Source: Luteibacter rhizovicinus DSM 16549
Lineage (GTDB): Bacteria; Pseudomonadota; Gammaproteobacteria; Xanthomonadales; Rhodanobacteraceae
DNA: 64,000 nucleotides
Direction of reading: 5' to 3'
NCBI RefSeq assembly: GCF_001887595.1
Contig: NZ_CP017480.1
Coordinates: forward strand, 310,001 to 374,000
Below are positions 54,419 through 63,572 of the stretch, in pieces (the stretch's first letter is position 1; each line of letters starts with the position of its first letter). The position numbers and the translations under genes were made by a program. The notes beneath the pieces were generated by a model that was given only the letters and a program-made list of their open reading frames with translations, did not search any database and was not told where the DNA came from.

Positions 54419-57400
54419 ACCGCATCGAGCAAGGCTTCCATCGCGTGAGCGAGATCGCCCACGACGGCCAGGCCAGCCATGCGCGCGCTGCCCTTGAGCG
54501 TATGCAGGTCGCGCTGGAGGGCGGTCACGTGCTCGGCCATCTGCGGTTCGGTACGCCATGCCGCGAGGGCACCATCGGCGTGATCGAGAATCTCGCGACC
54601 TTCCTCGACGAAGACCTCGAGCAGGTCGGGATCGATATCCGCGTATGGCGAGAGTTCGGGGATCATGGCTACGACGGGCTCGTCGACCGGCGTGTGGACC
54701 GGCACGGCAAGCGCTTCGTGCGACTGATCTTCGATGACGATGGCGTCGTTTGCCGGCTCGTCCAACGATGCCGCGACAAGCAACGGCTCCCCGACATCCG
54801 AGGCAGCCACGACTTCCGGCGACACGTCGACTTCCGACGGCACCTCGACGTCCGAAGACGCCTCGACGGTTTCGTCGATGGTCGTGGGTTCCGTGACCTC
54901 GGCGAGCTCCGTCGGCTCGACGGTGGTGGTCTCGGCCGGCGACGCGTCCAGGGCGAACGCCTCGTCGGCGAGGAAACCCTCTTCCTCGGAGACGGTCTCG
55001 TCGATCGTCTCTTCGTCGTCGATCAGGCGCGGCTCGACCAGGCCATCGTCACTGTGCAGTACGTCGCCGTCATGCGACATCGGCTGCGGCAAGGCACCGG
55101 CTTCTTCCGGCGCAGCCGCATCGTCGGCAAGGCCGCCGATGAGCGAACGCCACGTCGCGTCTTCTTCCGCGTCGTACTTGAGGATCGGCTTGACCTCGCC
55201 TTCGGGCTTGTCGACCTGGAAGCCTTCGAACGAAGCCAGCAGTTCGGCGGTGAGGTCGGCGGTCGCGTCGGACAGGTCGGAGGTGTCGATCGGATCGAGT
55301 TCGATCCCTGCAATCGCATCGTGTTCGTCGTGTTCGTCGTGCGCAGCGACCGGCACGACGTCGTTCGCCGTGTCGTTGGCGATGTGCTGACGCGCACGCT
55401 CTGCGTTCGCCTCGCCGTCGGCCAATTCACGCGCGGCGAGTTCGCCGGACAGCATGGCCTCGAGTTCGGCCTCGAGATTTTCGTGCGTGGGTGCCTCGGC
55501 CTCGAACGAGGTCGATGCCACCGGCACGTCCTCGATAACCGATTCCTCGACAGCGGGCGCCTGCCCGTCCGACGGGGACGTGTCGCGCAGAAGCGCTTCG
55601 AGCTCATCCTCGTCGAACGTGATGTCGTCGATACGCTCGTCGGTCACGACCGGCGTTTCTTCGACCACGTCCGGCGCGTCGACGGCCTCGATGTCTTCGA
55701 AAGCCACCGGTTCCTGGAAAGCGACCCGTGCCTCGTCGTGCACGACCGGGGCATCTGCTGCGACTTCGTCTTCCAGCGGCTGCGGGTCCGGCTCGTACAG
55801 GATGTGGGCGACCGTGGCTTCGGGCTGTTCGTCACGCAGCGCGACGATCTGCGCGGCGAGCGCGGAGACGTCGGGGACGCGCGGGTCCGGCGCGTCGAAC
55901 TGCTCCATGACGTGATCGACCAGGTCGGCCGCATCCGTGAGCGCATCGACACCCTTCGGACGCAGCGGCACGCCACTGGCGCGGACGCGCTTGATCAGGC
56001 CCTCGAGCGGCGCGAGCACCTGGATGAGCACCGGGATATCGACCATGCCGATGGCACCGTGCAGGGTATGCACGGCACGCAGCAAGCCGTCATCCACCGG
56101 CAGCTCGCCGTCGCCGGCGAGCGCGAGGTTGGCGCGGATCACGTGCAGGTACTGGGCCACTTCGGTACGCAGGATATCCAGCAGCACCGCGTCGACCGGC
56201 GGCAGCGGCGGAGCCACGTACGGCGGATCCATCGGCGCCGCTTCGACGGGCTCCGACGGCGTATGGCCGTAACTGGCGAACGCCGCCGTCGGCACCGCGG
56301 CGATCGTGTCGCGCGGCACGCGACGCTTGACCCGCGTGCGAACCGTGTGGACCGAACTCTTCGCGACGTCTTCCACGAAGGCGTTGTCGCCCATCGCCAG
56401 GCGATCGGCCGTCTCCATGATCGCGGCGATCGGTGCGCCCGGTGTGGACTCGCCTTCCAGGGCCGACTTGAGCTGGGGCAGCGCATCCACGGCGTGGCGA
56501 ATGAGCGCCTGCACGCCGTCGTGCGGGGTGATCGTGTGGTCGAGCACACGATTGAGCATGTTCTCGACCTTCCAGGCGAACTCGCCCAGCAGGCGCGCGC
56601 CGACCAGGCGTCCGGAGCCCTTCAGGGTGTGGAACGAGCGGCGGATCGGAACCAGCGCCTCGATCCGCTCGGGATCCTTCAGCCAGGCGTCCTGCGCAGC
56701 GAGCAGGTTGCCGATCTCTTCTTCGGTTTCCTCGAGGAAGATCTCGCGGATTTCGTCGTCGATGCCGTCGACCGTGATCTGGAATCCGGCGAACTCGGCA
56801 TTGCCCGTGCCGCCGACTTCCTGCTCGACTTCCTCTTCGATCTCGACCCAGTCTTCCTCGCCCGTCGCCGCGACAGCCACGTCGTGGGCGACCGCCTCGC
56901 TGGCGTGTGCCTGGGCCTGTTCGATCTCCGCCTCGGTGGGCGGCTCGTCGAGAAGGTCGAAGGTGTCGGCGAAGCTGGACACGGTCTCGCCTGCGTCGAC
57001 GCTGGTCGACGGCACGGCGATATGTTCGATAGCAGCGGTGTCGATCGCTTCGAGCGCGGCATCGCCGAGCGACACCTCGTCTTCCACGACCGGTACCGGC
57101 CAGTAGCCGAGCTCGGCCAGGCTTTGCTGGGTCACATCGAGGATGTGCTCGAGGCCGCCACGATGTTCGCGCGCCGCTTCCAGGTAATACTCGAGGGCGG
57201 CCAGCGCGTCGGCAAGGCGATCCATCTGCGCACCGTTGGGCACGCGACGGTCACCGAGCAGTTCGCGGTGGATGAACAGGCCAATGCCATCGGCCAGCTC
57301 GGCCGGACGCGGGGCGCCCAGCATGTTCATGGCACCACCGATCTCGCCCATGAGTTCAGGCGTGCCGTCGAGCTGCGCGTGGTCCCATGAGGACTCCACG

Positions 57401-58806
57401 AAGGCGACGATCGCGTCCTTCACCCTGGAGGTGTTGGCGGTGGCTTCACGCATCAGCGTGGAAAGGATGTGGCGTGCTTCGCTGCGCGGCAGCGGCGACG
57501 GGCCCGAATCGGAAACCTGGGCTTCGCCCTCGCCTTCCGCGCCCAGTCGCTCGATGTGGTCGTCCAGCGAGGCTTCGACGTACAGCAGCGCACCGGCGAC
57601 GTCGAGCAAGGCCTCTTCGTCGGGCGAGCGCTGGCCCGTGGCGATCTCGCCGAGGATCCGGCGCTGTTCGCCGACCACGCGACGCGGCACACCCAGGGCA
57701 AGCATGCCCAGCGTGTCGCCGACGCGGTCGAGTACCTCGGCTTGCGGGCCGAGCTGCGCGGGATCGCCATCGGGGCGACGCAGGAATAGATCGAGCGATT
57801 CCTTCACCCGCAGCAGGTCTTCCTTGATCGCCACCGACACGGTGTCGAGCAGGGCGCGGTTGTGCCCGGACATGGAGCCACGGGCGTGTTCGAGCTCGGC
57901 GGCACGCGGCAGCAGGCCGTCCAGGCGATAGGTCTGGCGGAGTTCCTCGATACGATCGCTGCCGGTCTTGGCCTGGGCGACGTAATAAAGGAGCTTGCGG
58001 GCGAGATCGTCGGATTCGCCGGTCAGCAGGACTTCCTCACCACCGTCGACCAGTTCGCGGATCGAGCGATCCACGCGGCCGATCAGCTGACGGACGTCCT
58101 TTTCATGAGCACGCAGCACACCGCGCTCGAGGCCTTCGAGCACGCCAGCGGCTATCCACCACAGGCGGCGGCCGGCAATCGTGTAGCAGCGCGCGGCGAT
58201 CGCATCGAGCGTGGCACGCATGCCGAGCAACTGGCGTTCATTGCCCTGCCCGCGGAACCATGCCAGCAACTGCTGCTGGAAACGCACGCGCAGCTCCGCC
58301 AGCTCGGCGCGATGCGCCTCGGCCACCGACGGGTCGCTCGCACCGGGCGCGCCGATCGGCAGCATGGTGTCGAGGTTGGGCGTGAACAGCGCGGATTCGT
58401 GCAGCGATTGCTCGCCACGACTTGCGCGCAAGTCGTTGAGCAAGGGCAGCAGGACGATCGGTACGTCACGATGGCCGCTCTGCAGACGCTCGAGGTAATC
58501 GGGCATCTGCATCATGCCGCGCATCAGCGCGGCATAGGCGTCATCACGATGAGCGACCCGGTCGTCGATGAGGGCGGCAACCAGCTGCTCCATTTCGCCG
58601 ACAACCATCGCGGCGCCGTAGAGCTCGACCATACGCAACGTGCCGTGGACCTGGTGCAGGTCGGCGGCGCAAGTGTGCATGACGTAGGCGTCGCGAGAAT
58701 CCTCGACATACGACTCGAGGGCCTGGCGTGCCTTGGACAGGGCGTCGTCGAGCTCCGCCTTGACCCAATGCAGCGTCGTGAAATCGGTATGGTCTTGAAG
58801 TCTCAC
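54343..58806 (-). CDS. chpA: ChpA/PilL hybrid kinase, N-terminal part before frameshift
   Basis: 1,487-codon open frame (GTG start, 4 bases after pilJ) carrying the phosphotransfer half of the Pil-Chp kinase. Hpt-like domains are visible near residues 51 (HQVHGTLRM), 727 (FHTLKGSGRLVG), 911 (VHTLHGAIGM) and 1434 (LHTLKGSARMAG), joined by long acidic Glu/Asp/Val/Thr-rich linkers. After ALLDAVAGG the frame departs from ChpA and stops at 54343; homologous sequence resumes at once in another frame, pointing to a one-base loss at 54410-54414. ChpA controls type IV pilus activity through PilG and PilH. Confidence 0.85.
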   Translation of the reverse strand: MRLQDHTDFTTLHWVKAELDDALSKARQALESYVEDSRDAYVMHTCAADLHQVHGTLRMVELYGAAMVVGEMEQLVAALIDDRVAHRDDAYAALMRGMMQMPDYLERLQSGHRDVPIVLLPLLNDLRASRGEQSLHESALFTPNLDTMLPIGAPGASDPSVAEAHRAELAELRVRFQQQLLAWFRGQGNERQLLGMRATLDAIAARCYTIAGRRLWWIAAGVLEGLERGVLRAHEKDVRQLIGRVDRSIRELVDGGEEVLLTGESDDLARKLLYYVAQAKTGSDRIEELRQTYRLDGLLPRAAELEHARGSMSGHNRALLDTVSVAIKEDLLRVKESLDLFLRRPDGDPAQLGPQAEVLDRVGDTLGMLALGVPRRVVGEQRRILGEIATGQRSPDEEALLDVAGALLYVEASLDDHIERLGAEGEGEAQVSDSGPSPLPRSEARHILSTLMREATANTSRVKDAIVAFVESSWDHAQLDGTPELMGEIGGAMNMLGAPRPAELADGIGLFIHRELLGDRRVPNGAQMDRLADALAALEYYLEAAREHRGGLEHILDVTQQSLAELGYWPVPVVEDEVSLGDAALEAIDTAAIEHIAVPSTSVDAGETVSSFADTFDLLDEPPTEAEIEQAQAHASEAVAHDVAVAATGEEDWVEIEEEVEQEVGGTGNAEFAGFQITVDGIDDEIREIFLEETEEEIGNLLAAQDAWLKDPERIEALVPIRRSFHTLKGSGRLVGARLLGEFAWKVENMLNRVLDHTITPHDGVQALIRHAVDALPQLKSALEGESTPGAPIAAIMETADRLAMGDNAFVEDVAKSSVHTVRTRVKRRVPRDTIAAVPTAAFASYGHTPSEPVEAAPMDPPYVAPPLPPVDAVLLDILRTEVAQYLHVIRANLALAGDGELPVDDGLLRAVHTLHGAIGMVDIPVLIQVLAPLEGLIKRVRASGVPLRPKGVDALTDAADLVDHVMEQFDAPDPRVPDVSALAAQIVALRDEQPEATVAHILYEPDPQPLEDEVAADAPVVHDEARVAFQEPVAFEDIEAVDAPDVVEETPVVTDERIDDITFDEDELEALLRDTSPSDGQAPAVEESVIEDVPVASTSFEAEAPTHENLEAELEAMLSGELAARELADGEANAERARQHIANDTANDVVPVAAHDEHDEHDAIAGIELDPIDTSDLSDATADLTAELLASFEGFQVDKPEGEVKPILKYDAEEDATWRSLIGGLADDAAAPEEAGALPQPMSHDGDVLHSDDGLVEPRLIDDEETIDETVSEEEGFLADEAFALDASPAETTTVEPTELAEVTEPTTIDETVEASSDVEVPSEVDVSPEVVAASDVGEPLLVAASLDEPANDAIVIEDQSHEALAVPVHTPVDEPVVAMIPELSPYADIDPDLLEVFVEEGREILDHADGALAAWRTEPQMAEHVTALQRDLHTLKGSARMAGLAVVGDLAHAMEALLDAVAGGSARAIAPPSKRPRSASTVCTA
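54410..54414. other. Frameshift site in chpA: C5 (G5 on the coding strand) run
   Basis: Coding strand reads GTGGCCGGGGGCAGCGC. Five G give AVAGGSARAI and a premature stop; six G would give AVAGGQRESDRP, the expected ChpA continuation. The defect is therefore a single missing base in this homopolymer: natural mutation, slippage variation or sequencing error. Confidence 0.85.
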
Positions 58807-58810
58807 TGCA

Positions 58811-60838
58811 TCAGCCCGGCAGCTTGAAGTTCGCGACGGACAGGCGCAGGTCGTTCGCGAGCTGGGCCAGGTTGCCGATCGATTCCGCCGTCTGGCTTGC
58901 GCCCAACGACGTCTGCGACGTGATCTCCTGGATGACGTTCATCGTTGCCGAAGTATCGGTCGCCGCAGCGGACTGCTGGCGTGCCGCGGCCGAGATGTTC
59001 TGAATCAGCGCCGACAGATCGTTCGAGACGCGCTCGATGTCGCCCAGCGCGGTACCCGCATCCTCAGCCAGTCTTGCACCGGCGACCACCTCGGCGGTGG
59101 TCTGTTCCATCGAACTGACCGCCTCGTTGGTATCGGACTGAATGGTCTGCACCAGCGTTTCGATTCGCTTGGTCGCGCTGGCGGAACGTTCGGCGAGGCG
59201 CTGGACTTCGTCCGCGACGACCGCGAAACCGCGGCCCGCTTCACCGGCCGATGCCGCCTGGATGGCTGCATTCAAAGCGAGGATGTTGGTCTGTTCGGCG
59301 ATGTCGTTGATCAGTTCCACGATCGAGCCGATTTCCTGCGACGACTCACCCAGTCGCTTGATTCGCTTCGAGGTTTCCTGGATCTGGTCACGAATCGAGT
59401 CCATGCCCTGAATCGTCTCGCGCACCACTTCCGCGCCGCGCGAGGCGATCTGCACGGAGCGCTGGGCCACGTCGGCCGATTCCGCGGAATCCTTCGACAC
59501 GGTATCCATCGAGGTCGCGATCTGGTTAATGGCGGAGGTTGCCGAGGTGATCTGCTGCGCCTGCTGTTCCGCCGCGTCGGCCAGGTGCATGGCGGTCGCC
59601 TGCGTTTCCTGTGCCGCCGCCGAGACGCGAACCGCCGTCTCGTTAATCGTGGTCACGAGGTTGCGCATCTCGTCGACCGCGGAGTTCATGGCGTCCGCGA
59701 TGGCGCCCGTGATGTCCTCGGTGACCGTGGCCTTGATGGTCAGGTCGCCTTCGGCGAGCGTACCCATCTCGTCCAGCAACCGCATAATGGCCGTCTGGTT
59801 ACGCTGGTTGAGTTCGGAGGTGCTCTCGAGACGCTGGCGCTGGTCGCGCACCAGGGTGACGACGAGCAGCAGGGCGAAGGCCACCGTGGCGAGTGCGCCG
59901 ACGAGACCCCAGCCCACGTTCGGGAAGAGACGGAACTTCTTGGCGATCTGGTCCGCGGATTCGTTCGCGCGGAGCAAAACGGTCTGCGAGTCGAGCGATG
60001 CCTGGTTACCGGCGCGCTTCACGTCCTGCAGGTTGGGCGATGCCGCGACCAGCTGGGCCACCGGGTCGACCAGGTCGCCCCACGAGGTCTGCATGCCTTC
60101 GAGGATCTTGCGTGCGTTGGTGTCGGTCATCGCACGGACGCCGCCGTCGGCATTGCCGTCGATCAGGCCCTTGAGCACCGCGCCATACAGCTGCGCGTCG
60201 CGGGAGAGACCGTCGGCTGCGGACTGCGCGCCATCACCACCCTGCAGGATTTCCTGCACACGACGGATCATGCGGTCAGCCATCAGCATCCAGCGGGCGA
60301 TGGTGAAGGTCTGCTCCGAAGAAGCGTTCTTCTGCTGGACGATGTTCAGTACTTCGTCGGTACGCGAGTTCAGCAGGGGCATCTGCTTGGAGAACAGGTC
60401 GGCACGCTCACCGGAACTCAGGACCAGGTCCTTGTTCGAGAGGATCTTGCCGATGTCCGCGTCGAGCTGGTGCCAGGCGTTGGCCAGGGCACTGACCGAG
60501 CGGCCGGATGGCGTCGTGTCGTTCTCGGCGTACGAGGGCATGCCGGTCTTTTCGTCGCCCTTGACCAGTCGCTGCACCGCCGAGTCGATGGTGTTGCGCG
60601 TCGCCGCCAATTCGCGGAAGGAGTCGCGGTTGCCGTCGGACGCCTCGAGTGCGTACTTCGCGGTCTGCTGCGAAAGCACCTGCACCTGGGTCGTCAGCGC
60701 GATGGCTTCGCGATCCTCACCGTTCTTGATATTCAGCCACCAGAAGTCGACCGACGCCAAACCGATAGCCAGAAGCAGTGCCACGATAACCATCGTGTAG
60801 CCACGTTCCCGGCCTGCGCCCCCTGTTGTCGTACTCAT
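58811..60838 (-). CDS. pilJ: Methyl-accepting chemotaxis protein PilJ
   Basis: Chemoreceptor of the Pil-Chp system, 675 residues. Two membrane helices (about 15-35 and 305-330) flank a periplasmic domain with PilJ-type features ([19 protein letters not shown]). HAMP-like region, then the signalling hairpin with the invariant tip ([42 protein letters not shown]). Start 60838 (MSTTTGG) follows GAGGTGAGT and is preferred to an upstream in-frame GTG. An unusually long gap of about 170 bases separates it from pilI, with no gene visible in it. Confidence 0.95.
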   Translation of the reverse strand: MSTTTGGAGRERGYTMVIVALLLAIGLASVDFWWLNIKNGEDREAIALTTQVQVLSQQTAKYALEASDGNRDSFRELAATRNTIDSAVQRLVKGDEKTGMPSYAENDTTPSGRSVSALANAWHQLDADIGKILSNKDLVLSSGERADLFSKQMPLLNSRTDEVLNIVQQKNASSEQTFTIARWMLMADRMIRRVQEILQGGDGAQSAADGLSRDAQLYGAVLKGLIDGNADGGVRAMTDTNARKILEGMQTSWGDLVDPVAQLVAASPNLQDVKRAGNQASLDSQTVLLRANESADQIAKKFRLFPNVGWGLVGALATVAFALLLVVTLVRDQRQRLESTSELNQRNQTAIMRLLDEMGTLAEGDLTIKATVTEDITGAIADAMNSAVDEMRNLVTTINETAVRVSAAAQETQATAMHLADAAEQQAQQITSATSAINQIATSMDTVSKDSAESADVAQRSVQIASRGAEVVRETIQGMDSIRDQIQETSKRIKRLGESSQEIGSIVELINDIAEQTNILALNAAIQAASAGEAGRGFAVVADEVQRLAERSASATKRIETLVQTIQSDTNEAVSSMEQTTAEVVAGARLAEDAGTALGDIERVSNDLSALIQNISAAARQQSAAATDTSATMNVIQEITSQTSLGASQTAESIGNLAQLANDLRLSVANFKLPG

Positions 60839-61011
60839 ACTCACCTCGACCAAACCTGGCAAAGCTAGTCACCGGCGCCTCGAATGAGGCCGTCGGCATG
60901 ACGAAGCGGCCGCACTGGCCGCCCCTCCGTTCCCATCGCAGAAGCGTTACCGCCCCCGCCGATCCTGGTGCGGGGCGGCCACCCGGCCGTCCCGTCCCCC
61001 CTGGAGGCGCT

Positions 61012-61557
61012 TTACAGCGCCGCCTGCCGGAAATCCGGCGCACGAGCCAGGCGGCTCATGCTGAAAAGCCCGAACGATTGCTCGCCCAGTTGTACGTTTT
61101 CCGCGACGAACCGCGCCAGGCGCGGGTCGTGTTCCTCGCTACCGGTACCGCGCTGCGCCTCGTCCATGGTGCGCTGGCCAAACACCTCGTCGACCAGCAG
61201 GCCCACCGTACCGCCGTGCTGGCGAACCAGCAGAAGACGCGTACGCTCGGACGATGGCGTCCGCTCGTCGAAAAGAAAGCGACCCAGATCGATCGCCGGC
61301 ACCAGGTTGCCGCGCACGTTGGCCACACCCATCAGCCAGGGCTGCGTGCCAGGGACGTTGGTGAGCGGCGGCACCGCGAGCAGTTCGTTGATCTCCTCGA
61401 TGCCGCTGACGAAGGCACGACGCCCGATACGGAAACCGATGCCGCGCCAGAGGCCCAGCGATTCGACCCGTTCGGGCGCGCCCGCCGAGTGCGCCAGACA
61501 GGCGCGCTCGTAGTGGGCGAGCAGTTCGAAAGGCGTAAGTGCCGCGTTCTCGATCAT
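61012..61557 (-). CDS. pilI: CheW-like protein PilI
   Basis: CheW-domain adaptor of 181 residues connecting PilJ to ChpA. Visible: RIGRRAFVSGIEEINELLAVPPLTNVPGTQPWLMGVANVRGNLVPAIDLGRFL and LLLVRQHGGTVGLLVDEVFGQRTM, matching PilI. A short hairpin (GGCGCT-TTAC-AGCGCC, 61006-61021) straddles the stop codon but has no T-tract. It lies 7 bases after pilH. Confidence 0.93.
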   Translation of the reverse strand: MIENAALTPFELLAHYERACLAHSAGAPERVESLGLWRGIGFRIGRRAFVSGIEEINELLAVPPLTNVPGTQPWLMGVANVRGNLVPAIDLGRFLFDERTPSSERTRLLLVRQHGGTVGLLVDEVFGQRTMDEAQRGTGSEEHDPRLARFVAENVQLGEQSFGLFSMSRLARAPDFRQAAL

Positions 61558-61564
61558 GGTGCCC

Positions 61565-61936
61565 TCAATGCTTGTTCGGCAGCAGGCTGGCGATGGTCGA
61601 GAGCAGTTCCTTCTCGTTCACCGGCTTGGTGATGAAGGCCTTCGCACCCTGGCGCAGGCCCCATACGCGGTCCGTCTCCATGGACTTGGTCGTGATCATC
61701 ACCACCGGCACGTCCGCCGTGGCCGGGTCTCGGCTCAGCGTTCGGGTGGCCTGGAAGCCATTCATGCCGGGCATGATGACGTCCATGATGACCAGGTCGG
61801 GCTTGCTCGCACGGATGCGGTCGATGCCCGACTCGGCGTTGTCGACACTGGAAACGGAAAAACCCGCCTTCTCCAGCAGCGTGGTGAACACGCGTACATC
61901 GGTCGGCGAGTCGTCAATGATCAGAATGTTTGCCAC
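61565..61936 (-). CDS. pilH: Twitching motility response regulator PilH
   Basis: Stand-alone receiver of 123 residues, CheY-like. Acidic pair in ILIIDDSPTDVRVF, phospho-acceptor Asp in VIMDVIMPGMNGFQATR, Thr in MITTKS, Lys in FITKPVNEKEL. Follows pilG by 33 bases and precedes pilI, the usual pilG-pilH-pilI order. Thought to oppose PilG in pilus retraction control. Confidence 0.93.
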   Translation of the reverse strand: MANILIIDDSPTDVRVFTTLLEKAGFSVSSVDNAESGIDRIRASKPDLVIMDVIMPGMNGFQATRTLSRDPATADVPVVMITTKSMETDRVWGLRQGAKAFITKPVNEKELLSTIASLLPNKH

Positions 61937-61969
61937 ACGTCCCCCTGGACGTCGAAAAGCGGATGTTTA

Positions 61970-62371
61970 TCAGCTCGCCGTCGCATAACGATGGATCGCG
62001 CCGAGAAGCTCGTCGCGGGTGAAAGGCTTGGTCAGGTATTGCTCCGCACCCACGATGCGCCCGCGCGCCTTGTCGAACAGGCCGTCCTTGGAGGACAGCA
62101 TGATCACTGGCGTTCCGCGGAACTGGGCGTTGTTCTTGATCAGCGCGCAGGTTTGGTAGCCATCCAGGCGCGGCATCATGATGTCGACGAAGATGATGTT
62201 CGGCTTCTGGTCGGAAATCTTTGCCAGCGCCTCGAACCCATCGACCGCGGTAAGAACGTCGCAGCCTTCCTTCTTCAGCAGGGTTTCGGCCGTGCGTCGG
62301 ATGGTTTTCGAATCGTCGATGACCATGACCCGCAAGCCGGTCAGATCGGTACCACGTCCGTTTTCGTTCAC
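61970..62371 (-). CDS. pilG: Twitching motility response regulator PilG
   Basis: Stand-alone receiver of 133 residues. VMVIDDSKTIRRTAETLLKKEGC, IIFVDIMMPRLDGYQTCALIK, MLSSKDGLFDKARGRIVGAEQYLTKPFTRDEL are close to PilG of Xanthomonas and Pseudomonas. The GTG at 62371 with GGGGG upstream is chosen; the longer in-frame extension (MKPAILRWDL...) is not like PilG. First gene of the Pil-Chp operon. The 259 bases to the divergent gshB hold no gene and must carry both promoters. Confidence 0.93.
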   Translation of the reverse strand: MNENGRGTDLTGLRVMVIDDSKTIRRTAETLLKKEGCDVLTAVDGFEALAKISDQKPNIIFVDIMMPRLDGYQTCALIKNNAQFRGTPVIMLSSKDGLFDKARGRIVGAEQYLTKPFTRDELLGAIHRYATAS

Positions 62372-62630
62372 TGCGCCCCCGTAGCACGCACAAAAAAACC
62401 GCAAATCCCACCGCAGGATAGCTGGTTTCATGCCGGCTTATCCGTGCGCTGGGTCGTCGTCCGGAACCTGGGCTCCGGTGGTCCGCTCTTCGGCGTTCCT
62501 CCCGTTCGCTGTTTAATGGTTGGCTGGGTCGCCGTCAAGATGAATTGTTCTTAAAGGGGAAATTCCTTGTGAAATTGCGACCCCTCCCCCACTAGACTTG
62601 GCACCTTTCCTGCTCTTCCGGGACACGCCC

Positions 62631-63572
62631 ATGTCGCTCTCCGTCGCCGTCCTGATGGACCCGATCCGCGCCATCAAGATCGCCAAGGACTCCACCTTCG
62701 CCATGTTGCTGGAGGCTTCCCGCCGTGGCCATGCCTTGCTGTACATGGAGCAGGGCGACCTGGCTCTGCGCAACGGCGAGGCCTGGGCCCGCCTGCGTCC
62801 GCTCACCGTGAAGGAAGATCCGACCGGCTGGTTCACCCTGGGCGAGGCCGCCTGGCGCCCTCTCGCCGAGGTCGACATCGTCCTGGCCCGCAAGGATCCG
62901 CCGGTGGATGCCCAGTTCATCTACGACACCATGGTCCTGGAGCGCGCCCAGCGTGCCGGCTGCAAGGTAGTCAACGACCCGCGCAGCCTGCGCGATTGCA
63001 ACGAGAAGCTGTTTGCCCTGGATTTCCCCCAGTGCATCGCGCCGACCCTGGTCTCCCGGGACGCCGGCGAGCTGCGCCGGTTCGTCGCCGAACACGGTGA
63101 AGCCGTGCTCAAGCCGCTGGACGGCATGGGCGGGCGCGGCATCTTCCGGGTCAGGCACGGCGACTCCAACCTCAATTCCATGCTGGAAACCCTGCTCGAC
63201 GGCGCCCATCACTTCGCCATCGCGCAGAAGTACATTCCGGAGATCACCGCCGGTGACAAGCGCATCCTGCTGATCGATGGCGAGCCGGTGCCCTATGCGT
63301 TGGCCCGCATCCCCCAAGGCGACGAATTTCGCGGAAATCTCGCCGCCGGCGGCCGCGGGGAAGGCATCCCCCTGTCCGACCGTGACCGTTGGATCGCCGC
63401 CCAGGTCGCCCCGGAGCTGGTCCGCCGTGGCCTGCGTTTCGTCGGCCTGGACGTGATCGGCGACTACCTGACCGAGATCAACGTCACATCTCCGACATGC
63501 ATCCGCGAACTGGATGCCCAGTTCGGCATTAACATCGCAGGGCTGATGTTCGACGCAATCGAGGCCCGATGA
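62631..63572 (+). CDS. gshB: Glutathione synthetase
   Basis: ATP-grasp ligase of 313 residues joining gamma-glutamylcysteine and glycine, cytoplasmic. Typical opening MSLSVAVLMDPIRAIKIAKD; DPRSLRDCNEKLFALDFPQ; the ATP-grasp core AEHGEAVLKPLDGMGGRGIFR; and the end GDYLTEINVTSPTCIRELD. An in-frame start 33 bases upstream is non-conserved. The stop overlaps the next start (ATGA). Divergent from pilG, the same gene order as in Pseudomonas (pilG, gshB, tonB). Confidence 0.97.
   Translation: MSLSVAVLMDPIRAIKIAKDSTFAMLLEASRRGHALLYMEQGDLALRNGEAWARLRPLTVKEDPTGWFTLGEAAWRPLAEVDIVLARKDPPVDAQFIYDTMVLERAQRAGCKVVNDPRSLRDCNEKLFALDFPQCIAPTLVSRDAGELRRFVAEHGEAVLKPLDGMGGRGIFRVRHGDSNLNSMLETLLDGAHHFAIAQKYIPEITAGDKRILLIDGEPVPYALARIPQGDEFRGNLAAGGRGEGIPLSDRDRWIAAQVAPELVRRGLRFVGLDVIGDYLTEINVTSPTCIRELDAQFGINIAGLMFDAIEAR

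Noticed and set aside
54310..57390. Plus-strand open frame of 1,026 codons antisense to chpA
   Set aside because: GC-rich DNA leaves long stop-free antisense frames. The product is Arg/His/Asp/Val-rich without any domain, and the minus strand carries clear Hpt domains.
61006..61021. Terminator between pilI and pilJ
   Set aside because: A 6-bp hairpin straddles the pilI stop but has no T-tract, and the pil-chp genes are known to be one operon.
62599..62613. Possible sigma-54 promoter before gshB (TGGCAC-CTTTC-CTGC)
   Set aside because: The -12 element has one mismatch, and the start of transcription would fall only about 6 bases before the gshB ATG, leaving no room for a ribosome site. No TGTCCG palindrome is nearby.
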